Shown here piece after piece: positions 1-8,546 of a stretch of DNA of 64,000 nucleotides. Origin of the DNA: Dokdonella sp. (GTDB lineage: Bacteria > Pseudomonadota > Gammaproteobacteria > Xanthomonadales > Rhodanobacteraceae); NCBI GenBank assembly GCA_019634795.1, contig JAHCAR010000007.1, positions 108,273 to 172,272 of the forward strand, in the 5' to 3' direction. Under the pieces are notes generated by a model. That model saw only the letters and a program-made list of their open reading frames with translations, ran no database searches and was not told the origin of the DNA. The position numbers were made by a program, and so were the translations under genes. How positions within the stretch are numbered: the stretch's first letter is position 1; each line of letters starts with the position of its first letter.

Positions 1-391
1 CAAATCCGACCGAATTCACGTCGGTTCCGACCCCTGGCATCTTTGTTGTGTAATCAATCTGCAGGTCGATAACACAAACATCGGGCTTGTCGCAAGTCGC
101 GCGGTAGGGCAAGACCCGGGTCCAGCGAATCGGCCGGTTGTTCATTTCCTTGGCGTATTCCTCGCGATTCTTGGTCGCGCGGAAGCCGGGGCTGAGGTAG
201 TCATAGGCTTTTTCGGCCTCATGCTTGATCAGGAATTCCCAGCGCTCGATCGCCCGCTTTTCGGCCACCTTGCCGTCAGGAGGGGCATCCGGCCGGGTTC
301 CATCACTGGCGCAACCGGCCAACAGGAGGCCAATAGCCAGGATTGCTGCTGCTCGACGTGCTAATGCTTGGATCAAGGTTGCATTCCTCAT
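1..391 (-). CDS. small lipoprotein coupled to gspD (3' end outside window)
   Basis: I do not recognise a named family. The N-terminus is a lipoprotein signal: basic residues (ARRA), a hydrophobic run and the lipobox LLAGC, so it is probably anchored in a membrane facing the periplasm. The rest visible (about 130 residues) is soluble and has an AIERWEFLIKHEAEKAYDYL-like stretch typical of NTF2-like or DUF4878-like lipoproteins; that fold is a guess. Two cysteines follow in a TCDKPDVC segment and could form a disulfide. The ATG at 391 overlaps the gspD stop as ATGA, so it is translated with the secretin and may be an accessory or pilotin-like factor. Its C-terminus lies beyond base 1. Confidence 0.7.
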   Translation of the reverse strand, partial: MRNATLIQALARRAAAILAIGLLLAGCASDGTRPDAPPDGKVAEKRAIERWEFLIKHEAEKAYDYLSPGFRATKNREEYAKEMNNRPIRWTRVLPYRATCDKPDVCVIDLQIDYTTKMPGVGTDVNSVGF

Positions 392-2685
392 TGTTGCGGC
401 TCTTCGGCAGTGGGTGGGGTCTTGCGCATCTGGGCGCGCAGGGGGGCCAGGCTCTGGAACTGGCGCTTGTATTCCTCGGTGACTTCACGCGCTTCGTCGG
501 AGTTGTTCACGACCTGGGGCGTGATCAGGACGATCAGTTCGGTGCGCTGGCGGCCCTTCTTGGTGCTGCCGAAAAGCTTCCCGAGTACCGGGATCCGGCT
601 CAGCCCCGGCACGCCGTCTTCGGTGGTCTGGTCGTCTTCGGAAATCAGCCCGCCGAGTAGGATCGTGTCGCCGCTCTGCACGGCAATGCTGGTGTCGAGG
701 GTCCGCGTATTGATCGGCGGATTGCCACTGGCACCGACTGCACCGGGTTTGCTGACTTCCTGCGACACCTCCATGTAAACGAGGCCGCCGGGATTGACCC
801 GGGGCTTGACCTGCAGGATCACGCCCGTATCGAGATAGGAGGTATTGCCGATACCCGTCTGCGTCGTGGTGTTGCCGGTACCGGTGTTGGTGACCGAACC
901 GAGCCCGATGATGCTTTGCGTCTGCACCGGAATCCGCGTACCGACATTTATCTGGGCTTCCTGGTTGTTCATGACCATGAGCGACGGCGCCGAAAGGACC
1001 TTGGCCTGGCCGCTGCTCTGCAACGCGCTCAGCGCGACCTGGAACTTGCTGTTCAGGTAGGAGGCGAAGATGTTCGAGCCTCCGGCGGTCGGCGTGGCCG
1101 CAGCGCCGCCGAGACCGCGGTGGCGGTCGAGCGGATTGGGGTAGACAGTGCCCTGGTCGTTCTCGTAGACGCCGCCGTAGCCCTCGCCGGTCAGGCCGGA
1201 AAACCACCACTTCACTCCGTACTGCAGATCGCCGGAAAGCGTCACTTCGAGGATCTTGGTTTCGATATGCACCTGCAGCGGCGTGATGTCGAGGCGTCGG
1301 ATCGCCGCCTGCATCGAATCCCATTCGGACGGCGTCGCCATCACCAGCAGCTGGTTGCTTTCCTCGACTGCGGTGATGCGGATGTCGGAATCGCCGCCAC
1401 TGATCGGGCCTGCCGACGCTCCGGTCGAGGCCCTGCTCGAACCGGCACCAAAGCGGCTCGAGCGCCGCGAACTGCCGCCGGCCCGGTTCGCGGTCGTATT
1501 CGTCGCGGCGGCATTGCCGACCGTGGCCGAGGCGAGGCCCGGCGCCACCGCGCCGGATGTGTCGGTGCGTCGCGAACCACTGCCGCCCGAACTGCCGAGG
1601 AAGATCTGGCCGAGGTAGTCGGCGAGATCGGTCGACTTGATGTTCTTGACGTCGTAGACGAAGAGCTGGGTCGCGCTTTCGTCACCGGCGCGATCGAGGC
1701 GCTTGAGCCACTCCTCGGCCTGTTTCAGGTACTCCGGCTGCGCGGTGATCGCAATGATCGCATTCGAGCGCTCGATCGGAATGAAGCGGAACATGCCGGC
1801 CAGCGGCGACTCGCCGGCCGAACCGAACACCTTCTCGAGCTCCGGCATCAGCGTGCCGACCTCTACGCGCTGCAAGGTGAACACGCCGATCGACATGCCC
1901 TTAAGCCAGTCGACGTCGAAGATCTCGATGGTCTGCGCATAGTTGCTGAGCTCCGAGGCCGTGCCGGCCAGGACCAGCATGCTGCGTGCCGTGTCGATGT
2001 TGATGAAGGCGTCGGGCTTGGCGTAGGGCTTGAGCAGCTTGGCCATCTCGCTCGGCGAGACGTAGCGCAGCGGGAACACGCGCACTTCGTAGCCGCGAGC
2101 CAGGTTCGGCGGCGAGATGCGCGGGGTCAGGTTGCCGGGCAAGGCATCCTTGATCTGCAGGACCGTGTAGCGGCCGTCCTTGTAAATGAGCGTGTTCCCG
2201 GTCCAGGACAGGAGCATTTCGAGGACCGACATGGCCTGGTCGGCGCGGATCGGCTTGGCGGTCGAGAACGAGACATTTCCACCGACATTCGGCGCAATCG
2301 TGTAATTCTGCTGAAGCAGGTCGCCGAGGATCGCCTTGACCACGGCCTGGATCGGGTTGTTCTCGAAATTGAAATCGACCTGGCCCTCGGCGCCCGGTCC
2401 CGGTATCGGCCGGCGCGCGGCCTCTTCGTCGATGAACTTGCCCGTGCCGACCTGGATTTCGGGCTTCGGCGGCTCGAAAGACTTTTCCTCGCCGGCATTC
2501 ATGTCGATGCCGCCATTGGTATTTTCGGTCCGCGAGGATGCCTTGGCGGCAAACGTTTCCGTGGTCAACGGGGCGGCGGAGGCGTCTGACCGCCCCGCAT
2601 CGCTGCGCGCAGCCGGCAAGGTCGAACAGCCGGAAAGCAGGGTGAACGCCAGAGCGATCGAGAGATAGATGATTCTTGAAGACAC
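388..2685 (-). CDS. gspD: type II secretion system secretin GspD (XpsD-type, lipoprotein)
   Basis: Outer-membrane secretin that forms the exit channel of the type II secretion system. The 765-residue product begins with a signal ending in the lipobox LLSGC (Cys20), as in Xanthomonas XpsD, so it is likely lipidated. Then come an N0 domain (FNFENNPIQAVVKAI), N1-N3 modules with a Ser/Gly-rich loop, and the C-terminal secretin core with VPGLSRIPVLGKLFG and ELIVLITPQVV, followed by a short S-domain-like tail. The GTG at 2685 is preferred because GGAG sits 8 nt upstream; the GTG at 2694 would be too close to it. It is last of the xps genes in the operon and overlaps a downstream lipoprotein gene by 4 nt. 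Confidence 0.95.
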   Translation of the reverse strand: MSSRIIYLSIALAFTLLSGCSTLPAARSDAGRSDASAAPLTTETFAAKASSRTENTNGGIDMNAGEEKSFEPPKPEIQVGTGKFIDEEAARRPIPGPGAEGQVDFNFENNPIQAVVKAILGDLLQQNYTIAPNVGGNVSFSTAKPIRADQAMSVLEMLLSWTGNTLIYKDGRYTVLQIKDALPGNLTPRISPPNLARGYEVRVFPLRYVSPSEMAKLLKPYAKPDAFINIDTARSMLVLAGTASELSNYAQTIEIFDVDWLKGMSIGVFTLQRVEVGTLMPELEKVFGSAGESPLAGMFRFIPIERSNAIIAITAQPEYLKQAEEWLKRLDRAGDESATQLFVYDVKNIKSTDLADYLGQIFLGSSGGSGSRRTDTSGAVAPGLASATVGNAAATNTTANRAGGSSRRSSRFGAGSSRASTGASAGPISGGDSDIRITAVEESNQLLVMATPSEWDSMQAAIRRLDITPLQVHIETKILEVTLSGDLQYGVKWWFSGLTGEGYGGVYENDQGTVYPNPLDRHRGLGGAAATPTAGGSNIFASYLNSKFQVALSALQSSGQAKVLSAPSLMVMNNQEAQINVGTRIPVQTQSIIGLGSVTNTGTGNTTTQTGIGNTSYLDTGVILQVKPRVNPGGLVYMEVSQEVSKPGAVGASGNPPINTRTLDTSIAVQSGDTILLGGLISEDDQTTEDGVPGLSRIPVLGKLFGSTKKGRQRTELIVLITPQVVNNSDEAREVTEEYKRQFQSLAPLRAQMRKTPPTAEEPQQ

Positions 2686-2698
2686 GTGGATCACTCCG

Positions 2699-3421
2699 TC
2701 AATTCTTCTGGTCGTTGGGCGAGCCGTTGCGTTGCGCGCGCAGGCGTTCGGCTTCTTCGCGCATCTGCCGGCGACGCTCTTCGATGCGCCGGGCCAGATC
2801 CGATTCAGCCGCGTTGTTGTCCTTGCCCGGAGCCACCGTGCCCGGCGCCGACGGGGCCACCGGCGGTGGACGCTCGACCTTCGGCGGCGGTGGCGCAGCC
2901 GCCGGATAGAGTTCGATTTCCGCCGTTTCGTCGTTGGCATTCCTGAACGTGGCCAAGCGTGGCGCCAATGCCACCAGCGTCCAGCCTGCCTGATCGCCAG
3001 TCAACGGCATTCCGACCTTCAAGGCCACCGATTCGTTCCGCATGTTGTCGCGCACCATGGCCATGCGCAACTCCGGGGTGGTCTCGGTCTTGCGCACGAG
3101 AATGACGCCGGTCAGGGTCACGTTGAGCGGCACGGGTGCCGGCCCCGCGTCGGCGACGTCGTCTTCGCTGACCGGTGTCGGCTTGCGGTCCTCGTTGAAC
3201 AGCGGGCGACCGTCGACCTCATGGAACGCCGAAAGCGGCGGCAGGCTGAACGGGTTGCGATCGATGTCGCCGGCGATCGCCGGGCCCGGCACGGGATCCG
3301 GAGGCAGCCAGCCGTAGCCGCGGCCATAGCCGGCCAACTGGACCATCGCCGTGACCGTGAGCAGGCCACAGGCGCCGGCCAGCACGAGGGTGATCATGCG
3401 CGCAACCTTGACGTCCATCAT
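2699..3421 (-). CDS. gspN: type II secretion system protein N (XpsN, GspC-like)
   Basis: Inner-membrane clamp protein that links the platform (L and M) to the secretin. It has a short cytoplasmic end, one transmembrane helix (ITLVLAGACGLLTVTAMV), a periplasmic homology region with the RNPFSLPP and PLNVTLTGVIL motifs, a proline-rich linker and a charged C-terminal helix rich in Arg/Glu. The homology region is that of GspC, and the position between M and D matches xanthomonad XpsN, which replaces GspC. The start at 3421 (ATGATGG) overlaps the gspM stop; 3418 is an alternative. It lacks the PDZ or coiled-coil end of some GspC proteins. Confidence 0.85.
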   Translation of the reverse strand: MMDVKVARMITLVLAGACGLLTVTAMVQLAGYGRGYGWLPPDPVPGPAIAGDIDRNPFSLPPLSAFHEVDGRPLFNEDRKPTPVSEDDVADAGPAPVPLNVTLTGVILVRKTETTPELRMAMVRDNMRNESVALKVGMPLTGDQAGWTLVALAPRLATFRNANDETAEIELYPAAAPPPPKVERPPPVAPSAPGTVAPGKDNNAAESDLARRIEERRRQMREEAERLRAQRNGSPNDQKN

Positions 3422-4026
3422 GGCGCAGCCTTCCCGGGCTCGCGCAGGTAGCCGGACAGATTGAAGCGCACGTCGAGCGGGCTGGCCACGCGCTTTGCGC
3501 CTGGCGGCACGTAGGTCTGCTGCTTGTAGATCATCAACTGGTCGACGAACAGATAGGGCTTGCCACTTTCCAGATCGTAGAGGATCGCCGCCAGCGACTC
3601 GAGATCGCAGCGCAGGCGCGCCTGCACGATGACGCTCTTGTACAACTCTTCCTGGCCGCCGCTGTACGGGGTGTTGCTGATCACCGAACAGCGCTTCGGA
3701 TCGGACTGGTCGGTCTGCGCCTGGCGCAGGCGGGTGATCAATCCGGCCGAGGCGGCATTCGCATCGGATTCGGAAAGGAAGGCCTGGTTGTTCTGCTCGT
3801 ACTCGCGAACCTCGGCCAGCTTGCGCTCGATCGCCGGCCGCTCAGAGATGACCCGACTGTAGCGCTGCTGCTGCTCGCGCAGGTCGGCCATCTGGCTGTA
3901 GTAGTCCAGATGTGGGGCGACGAACCACCAGTGCACGCCAAACAGGTAGATCGCCAGCAGGACGATCAGGAGCAGGGTGACGGCGAGCAGGCGACCGTCC
4001 TTGGGACGCAGTTCAAGGCGCGCCAT
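3418..4026 (-). CDS. gspM: type II secretion system protein M (XpsM)
   Basis: Inner-membrane platform protein, 202 residues. It has a short N-terminus, one transmembrane helix near residues 14-32 (VTLLLIVLLAIYLFGV), a coiled-coil-like stretch (MADLREQQQRYSRV) and a periplasmic ferredoxin-like domain of the PilO/GspM kind. Two cysteines (PKRCSV and RLRCDL) could be oxidised. The ATG at 4026 overlaps the gspL end by 14 nt and the stop overlaps gspN as ATGA, so it is coupled on both sides. The short family and weak sequence conservation make the call rest partly on position. Confidence 0.85.
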   Translation of the reverse strand: MARLELRPKDGRLLAVTLLLIVLLAIYLFGVHWWFVAPHLDYYSQMADLREQQQRYSRVISERPAIERKLAEVREYEQNNQAFLSESDANAASAGLITRLRQAQTDQSDPKRCSVISNTPYSGGQEELYKSVIVQARLRCDLESLAAILYDLESGKPYLFVDQLMIYKQQTYVPPGAKRVASPLDVRFNLSGYLREPGKAAP

Positions 4027-5239
4027 CGGCTTTCTCCTCCTTGGCCTCGACCTTGTCGGACGCCTCCTCCACCGCTTTCCCGTCAGTCCGCGCGACAGGG
4101 GCCGGCACGCGGTCGACCGGAACGTCCTTCGGTTCGGCGCTGATCGTGAAGCGGTCCTTGCCGGTGCGCGGATCGGGCTGGATCTGCCCCTCCAGCTTCG
4201 GGTTGGCGAGGAACGGCGAGGCACTGAGCACGCTGATCAGGCCCGCGGCCTCCTTGCTCTGGCCCTGCAACTGGATCTGGTTGTTCTCGATGCTCAGGCG
4301 TTCGAGGTAGGTGTCATCGTTGAGGCGGGCGGCGAGGTCGTCGAGCAGGGCGACGACTAGCGGACCGTTGCGCTTCTTTTCGGCCAGGAAGTTGGCGCCG
4401 TTGATCGAGTCCTGCAGGGTCTTCTTGAGCTCGAGCACCTCGCGTGCGGCAACCGCCGCCTTGTCCACTTCCGCCTGCATCGTCTCGACGGCGATGGCGC
4501 GATTGTCGAGCGATTCGGACATGTTGAAGACCAGCAGGATCAGGGCCAGCGCGAGCAGGCCCAGGTTGACCGGCAGGCGCATGTCGCGACGGCGCGCGCG
4601 ACGCTCGACGGGCAGCAGGTTGACCCCGCGCCGTGCCCCGCCTGCCGCGTCGTCGCTGCGCACGTCGACACCATCGAACTGGATCTGCTCACCGGCCACC
4701 GCGGCGAGCTGCGGATCGAGCAGCGACCTCGGCAGGACGACGAGTTCGACGCGCAGGCTGCGCGTGGCTGCGTCACGCGCCGCCACGCGGCTGTCGAAAT
4801 AGACCTGGTCGGCCTTGAACGGGGTCTGCCGGTCCATTTCGAAGGTCAGGACCTGGCGCAGGTTCTCCTCGGCCGCGGCCGGCAGGGTCATGGTCCGGGT
4901 CAGTGCCTTCGATTCGGGCAGGCAAAAGATCGTGCGCACACCCGGATTCTCGATGCGCGCCTGCAGCCGGCGGATCTCGGCGGCGCGCGCATCTTCGGGC
5001 AGGTCGAGGCCGACGCGGCCGAATTCGGAGACCGTCTGGTTGCGTTCGCGCAGGACGACGATGTCCTTGTCGCGCACCTCGAGCAGCAGGGCTTCGGAGT
5101 GACCGCCGAGGCGCTCGCGCCAGCGCTTCGGCAGGCAGGCAAGCAGCTCCGTTCCCCACCACGAGAAGAATCGCGGTAGCGGTGTCTTGGCAAGGCGCGT
5201 CCGCAGACGGGCCAACAGTCTGTCCAGGGCTTCTTTCAC
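4013..5239 (-). CDS. gspL: type II secretion system protein L (GspL)
   Basis: Bitopic platform protein that recruits the ATPase GspE to the inner membrane. The first ~225 residues form a PilM/actin-like cytoplasmic domain with the SEFGRVGLDLPE region. One transmembrane helix follows (LPVNLGLLALALILLVF), then a PilN-like periplasmic domain and a charged Lys/Glu-rich tail (KVEAKEEKADGAP). The 408-residue length is normal for the family. The gap to gspK is only 6 nt, and gspM begins inside its 3' end. Confidence 0.9.
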   Translation of the reverse strand: MKEALDRLLARLRTRLAKTPLPRFFSWWGTELLACLPKRWRERLGGHSEALLLEVRDKDIVVLRERNQTVSEFGRVGLDLPEDARAAEIRRLQARIENPGVRTIFCLPESKALTRTMTLPAAAEENLRQVLTFEMDRQTPFKADQVYFDSRVAARDAATRSLRVELVVLPRSLLDPQLAAVAGEQIQFDGVDVRSDDAAGGARRGVNLLPVERRARRRDMRLPVNLGLLALALILLVFNMSESLDNRAIAVETMQAEVDKAAVAAREVLELKKTLQDSINGANFLAEKKRNGPLVVALLDDLAARLNDDTYLERLSIENNQIQLQGQSKEAAGLISVLSASPFLANPKLEGQIQPDPRTGKDRFTISAEPKDVPVDRVPAPVARTDGKAVEEASDKVEAKEEKADGAP

Positions 5240-5245
5240 AGTGAT

Positions 5246-6172
5246 TTACGCGTTTTCATCATCACGCCAGCGAAGCACCACGAAGGGTCGCCCCGCCGAA
5301 TTCATGCCGCCCATGCGAATGGTCGCATCCAGCACGGTACTGGCTCCGTTCGGGAGCTTGGCACGGGATTTGACACTATACGTGAGGCCTCCACCGTCCG
5401 CCATGAGGGGGGTTCCATCGGGCAGGGTCAGGCCCGAGCCGCCCTGGTTCAGCAGGCCCGGGGCCAGTTGCTGGCGCTGCTCGATGAGCTGCTGGGCCAG
5501 ATCGGGGGTCATGCCGGGAATCGCCATCATCGCCTCCATCGGCGCATAGGCGGCACTCGGCGTGCTGCGCCCGGAAAACATCGTGATCGCCGGCTCGATC
5601 TTCGTGTACAGCTCGTAGTTCATGCCAAAGACCTGCTGGATCTCGGACAGGGTTTCGAAAGGCGCGTTGCGCGGGCTGTACGGTAGCCCCACTGCCCGAT
5701 AATCGTCGCGTTCCGCGCCATGCAGGGAGGTCAGGTCGTCCGGATCGCGCCAGTCCTGGATCGCATCGGCCAGTTCCTCGGCCTTTTCCTCCTCGACACC
5801 GACCCCGACGAAGAGGTTCTTCAGCGAAGCCGGGTCGGCGGCATTGATGTCGATCTTGCCGGAATCGTCGGTGATCGAGATCTCGACTTCGACATCATCG
5901 AAGACGAAGTGATAGGGGCGCCCGTCGGCCACCCACTTCTGCTGCGGATCGCCCTTGCTCAGCCCGTACACAGCCAGGTTGAGGCCGGCCTCTGCCGCAT
6001 AGCGCGCGGTGGTCGTATCGAACAGATGGCGCGACTGCAGGCCCTCGGTCCGTGCGACCAGGGCGAAGCTGCCGAGCAGCACCGAGAGCATCGCGATCGC
6101 CCACAGGACCAGGACGAAGGCGACTCCGCGGTCGCGCCGCGGCGATCCGGATGATGGCAGGCGCAGGTTCAT
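5246..6172 (-). CDS. gspK: type II secretion minor pseudopilin GspK (xps copy)
   Basis: Large minor pseudopilin that caps the pseudopilus tip together with I and J. The basic leader (SPRRDRG) precedes VAFVLVLWAIAMLSVLLGSFAL, the N-terminal hydrophobic helix; the residue after the cleavage Gly is V, and the usual Glu5 is not seen, as is common in GspK. A SAM-like region with two helix-hairpin-helix-like parts follows (DIDINAADPASL; GAERDDYRAV). It is 308 residues, in the family range. The start overlaps the gspJ stop as ATGA. Confidence 0.92.
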   Translation of the reverse strand: MNLRLPSSGSPRRDRGVAFVLVLWAIAMLSVLLGSFALVARTEGLQSRHLFDTTTARYAAEAGLNLAVYGLSKGDPQQKWVADGRPYHFVFDDVEVEISITDDSGKIDINAADPASLKNLFVGVGVEEEKAEELADAIQDWRDPDDLTSLHGAERDDYRAVGLPYSPRNAPFETLSEIQQVFGMNYELYTKIEPAITMFSGRSTPSAAYAPMEAMMAIPGMTPDLAQQLIEQRQQLAPGLLNQGGSGLTLPDGTPLMADGGGLTYSVKSRAKLPNGASTVLDATIRMGGMNSAGRPFVVLRWRDDENA

Positions 6173-6906
6173 CGGCTTGGCTTGACCCCGGCGGACTGCG
6201 CCTCGCCCGGTGTCGGCGGAGGCGGCGGCGGATCATCGAATCGGATCTGTCCGGACTGGCGCGCGGCGCCGACATCGAGGACCAGCGGAATCTCCATGTC
6301 CGGCCAGCCGACCAGTGCCTCTGGTTTCATTTTCAGCTCGATGCGGACCATCACGGGCGTCACGCTCGGATCGTCCCAGTCGTCCGACCAGTCTTCGAGT
6401 TCGCCCTGGTCGTCGAGCTTGCGGTACTGGAAACGGCCGCTGTCGACTTGGTCCATGAGGATGACCGGTTCCGCATCTTCCTTGCGCAGCTTCTTGAGAT
6501 CGAAACCATTCAACATGGCATGCGTGAACAGCAACTGCTTGCCGCCACGCGTATTCTTGAGTTCGAGGGTCTGCACGTAGGAGCCCCCGTTCGACAGGTA
6601 ACCCGGCATCGGCGCGACGAAGCGCATGAAATCGTGCTCACCCTGGAACAGGAAGTTGGCGCCGCTGCCGCTCTCCTGCCCGAACGGCAGCGGCAGGGCC
6701 CGGCTCAGCTGGTGACGGATGAACTCCTGGGCGACGCGCAGGCGATTGGTGCGGTCGATCAGCGCTTCGCCGACATCCATGCCCTTGACCGCGGAACGGA
6801 TGCCGCCGAACGCCGCCGCCAGCAGCACGCCGAGCAGCAGGATCGAGAGCATGACCTCGATCAGGGTGAAGCCCGTGCTCGGCAGGCGTTTCCGCGCGCG
6901 AATCAT
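6169..6906 (-). CDS. gspJ: type II secretion minor pseudopilin GspJ (xps copy)
   Basis: Minor pseudopilin of the tip complex. A basic leader (RARKRLPSTG) is followed by FTLIEVMLSILLLGVLLAAA, the type III signal cut after Gly by the prepilin peptidase. The soluble part is long and ends in a poly-proline run (DDPPPPPPTPGE), a tail not needed for the fold. The start is ATG at 6906, overlapping gspI by 4 nt; the stop overlaps gspK by 4 nt. The 245-residue length is typical for GspJ. Confidence 0.93.
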   Translation of the reverse strand: MIRARKRLPSTGFTLIEVMLSILLLGVLLAAAFGGIRSAVKGMDVGEALIDRTNRLRVAQEFIRHQLSRALPLPFGQESGSGANFLFQGEHDFMRFVAPMPGYLSNGGSYVQTLELKNTRGGKQLLFTHAMLNGFDLKKLRKEDAEPVILMDQVDSGRFQYRKLDDQGELEDWSDDWDDPSVTPVMVRIELKMKPEALVGWPDMEIPLVLDVGAARQSGQIRFDDPPPPPPTPGEAQSAGVKPSR

Positions 6907-7478
6907 CGTCGGCCCCCGCCCGCCGGATTGCGGGACTGCCCTGCCCGGTCGGTCGACATGCCGCGGTTGCTCCGCCCGCCGCTGAGATCGGCACCCGAAA
7001 TGCTGCCGGAATGGTTGGGGTCCGCCGTCGCCGTACGCAATGTGGAGAACTGCGCCTGGCGCTCGTGCGAGCCGTCGCCCCAGATCACGGTGAGGACCAC
7101 GTGGAAAAGATCGATCTGCGGAAGCAGGCCGGCGCCGGCCGCAGCGGCGGGCGCGCTGGCGGCATTGCCCGAGGGTTCGGTCGCGTCGGCGACGACCAGT
7201 TCCGGATCGATCTGGTCGATCTGCAGTTCCCAGCGATAGCTGCGATCGAATTCACCATGGCTGCTGCCAGCCTCGACCCGCTCGCCAACGCCGACGTTGT
7301 CGAGCAGGGTCTGCGCCCACAGTGCGGCGCGCGTCTCGTCGGCCGAACGCCGCGCATTGTTCATCGACATGGTCAGGATCTGCATCAGGGCGCCCACCGC
7401 GATCGCAAAGATCACGAACGCCGCGATCATCTCGATAAGGGTGAATCCCCGGGCACGCCCTGGCAGTGTCTTGCGCAT
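6903..7478 (-). CDS. gspI: type II secretion minor pseudopilin GspI (xps copy)
   Basis: Minor pseudopilin of the tip complex with the leader MRKTLPGRARG cut before FTLIEMIAAFVIFAIAVGAL. The start chosen is ATG at 7478, which gives an 11-residue basic leader of normal length. A GTG at 7517 overlaps the gspH stop as GTGA and would add 13 residues; since nearly all other joints in this operon are overlapping, that start is a real alternative. The C-terminal third is rich in Ser, Gly and Asn and of low complexity. Confidence 0.9.
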   Translation of the reverse strand: MRKTLPGRARGFTLIEMIAAFVIFAIAVGALMQILTMSMNNARRSADETRAALWAQTLLDNVGVGERVEAGSSHGEFDRSYRWELQIDQIDPELVVADATEPSGNAASAPAAAAGAGLLPQIDLFHVVLTVIWGDGSHERQAQFSTLRTATADPNHSGSISGADLSGGRSNRGMSTDRAGQSRNPAGGGRR

Positions 7479-7513
7479 GACACGCTGAGACCGCCGACTT
7501 GCGACCGAGTTCG

Positions 7514-8056
7514 TCACCGTTCGTTCTCGGGCTTGTCGAGGGTGATTTCGCCGGTCAGCCAACCGACGTTGATCTTCCACTCGCGTTCGCCGAGGACCAC
7601 GGCGATATTGCCGCCGGTCGAACTGCCGTCGGGGAAGAAGCGGATGCCTCCGGCTTTTTCGCCGGTCAGTTCCTTCTGCGCCGTGGTCAGGCGCAGGGCC
7701 ATGTCCTTGGGCAATTCGATTTCGTTGCGGCCCGGCGCCTGGTAGGTGTTCTTCTCGAGATCGAGGACCAGCACCTTCTGCTCGCCCTTGACGATGGCCT
7801 GGCCGCGCGTATAGCGCAGGGCCGCGACCAGATCGCGGCTGGCCGCCTGGATGCGCGCCCCGGAAAGGCTCTTTGCGAACGAGAACGCGACGACGCTGGC
7901 GACGATGCCGATCAGTACGATCACGACGATCAGCTCGATCATCGTGAAGCCCCTGGAGGAGCGGGGAATGGAGAATGGAGAATGGGGAATGGGAAGGGAC
8001 GAGCGTGGCGATACATCGCGAGGATCGGCCAGTTCGCGATGCGTCGAGTCCTCCAT
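7514..8056 (-). CDS. gspH: type II secretion pseudopilin GspH with repeat-derived leader (xps copy)
   Basis: Minor pseudopilin. The mature part starts at FTMIELIVVIVLIGIVASVV after a Gly. The sequence directly 5' of this point is the pyrimidine arm of the 7-nt repeat, read in frame as LPIPHSPFSIP, so the leader is 30-45 residues and unusually long. No ATG, GTG or TTG in frame lies nearer than the ATG at 8056; another ATG at 8095 lies in the other repeat arm. Neither has a clear Shine-Dalgarno. The mature domain looks intact. Either the long leader is tolerated or a non-standard start is used. Confidence 0.85.
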   Translation of the reverse strand: MEDSTHRELADPRDVSPRSSLPIPHSPFSIPRSSRGFTMIELIVVIVLIGIVASVVAFSFAKSLSGARIQAASRDLVAALRYTRGQAIVKGEQKVLVLDLEKNTYQAPGRNEIELPKDMALRLTTAQKELTGEKAGGIRFFPDGSSTGGNIAVVLGEREWKINVGWLTGEITLDKPENER

Positions 8057-8107
8057 CGGCAGCGTATTGCTCAACGCCGATTCCCTATTCTCCATTCCCT
8101 ATTCCCG
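7963..8107. repeat. inverted pair of 7-nt repeat arrays at the gspG-gspH joint
   Basis: Arms at 7963-7994 and 8081-8107 (GGGAATG and CCCATTC types with TAGGG variants) are complementary around an 86-nt middle. The gspH-side arm is read as protein in the GspH leader. In the xps operon this is one of two places where neighbouring genes do not overlap. Confidence 0.87.
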
Positions 8108-8112
8108 GCCTC

Positions 8113-8535
8113 TCATTCCCAACTCCCGTAATCCTTGTTCGTGCTGTCGCCGCCGGGCTTGCCATCCTTGCCGAGGAAGATGATGTCGAAGTCGCGGCCG
8201 GCATCGCCGGGCTTCTTGTAGAGGAACGGATGGCCGAACGGATCCTTGAGGTCGGTCTCCTTGGCGTAGGGACCGAGGCCATCGCGCTTGAGCAGGTCCT
8301 CGAGCGAATTCGGATACGAGCCGACGCTCATCTGGTACTGCTCGACCGATCCGGCCAGTTTCTTGACCTGGATCTCGCCGGCCTTGTACTTGCCGCCGCC
8401 GAAGGTGTCCATCATGCCGCCGCCGACGATCGTGATGACGATGCCGAGCAGGACGATCACGGCGATCATTTCCATCAGGGTGAAGCCCGCGGCGCGCGGG
8501 ATCGGGCGCAGGTTGCGCAGGGATCGGTTGTTCAT
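8113..8535 (-). CDS. gspG: type II secretion major pseudopilin GspG (xps copy)
   Basis: Main subunit of the pseudopilus. The leader MNNRSLRNLRPIPRAAG is cut before FTLMEMIAVIVLLGIVITIV. The C-terminus has the calcium-loop-like segment DGKPGGDSTNKDYGSW and an inner LKDPFGHPFLYKKPG motif typical of GspG. The ATG at 8535 is chosen because AGGAG lies 7 nt upstream; an ATG at 8550 overlaps the gspF stop as ATGA and may help coupling. It is 140 residues, the usual length, and differs clearly from the second GspG at 60538. Confidence 0.95.
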   Translation of the reverse strand: MNNRSLRNLRPIPRAAGFTLMEMIAVIVLLGIVITIVGGGMMDTFGGGKYKAGEIQVKKLAGSVEQYQMSVGSYPNSLEDLLKRDGLGPYAKETDLKDPFGHPFLYKKPGDAGRDFDIIFLGKDGKPGGDSTNKDYGSWE

Positions 8536-8546
8536 GATCGAACTCC

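Noticed and set aside
916-2589. Long open frame on the plus strand opposite gspD
   Set aside because: High GC content with NNC/NNG third positions gives long antisense frames; its residues are Arg/Gly/Ala/Asp-rich without a family motif, while the minus-strand frame is a clear secretin.
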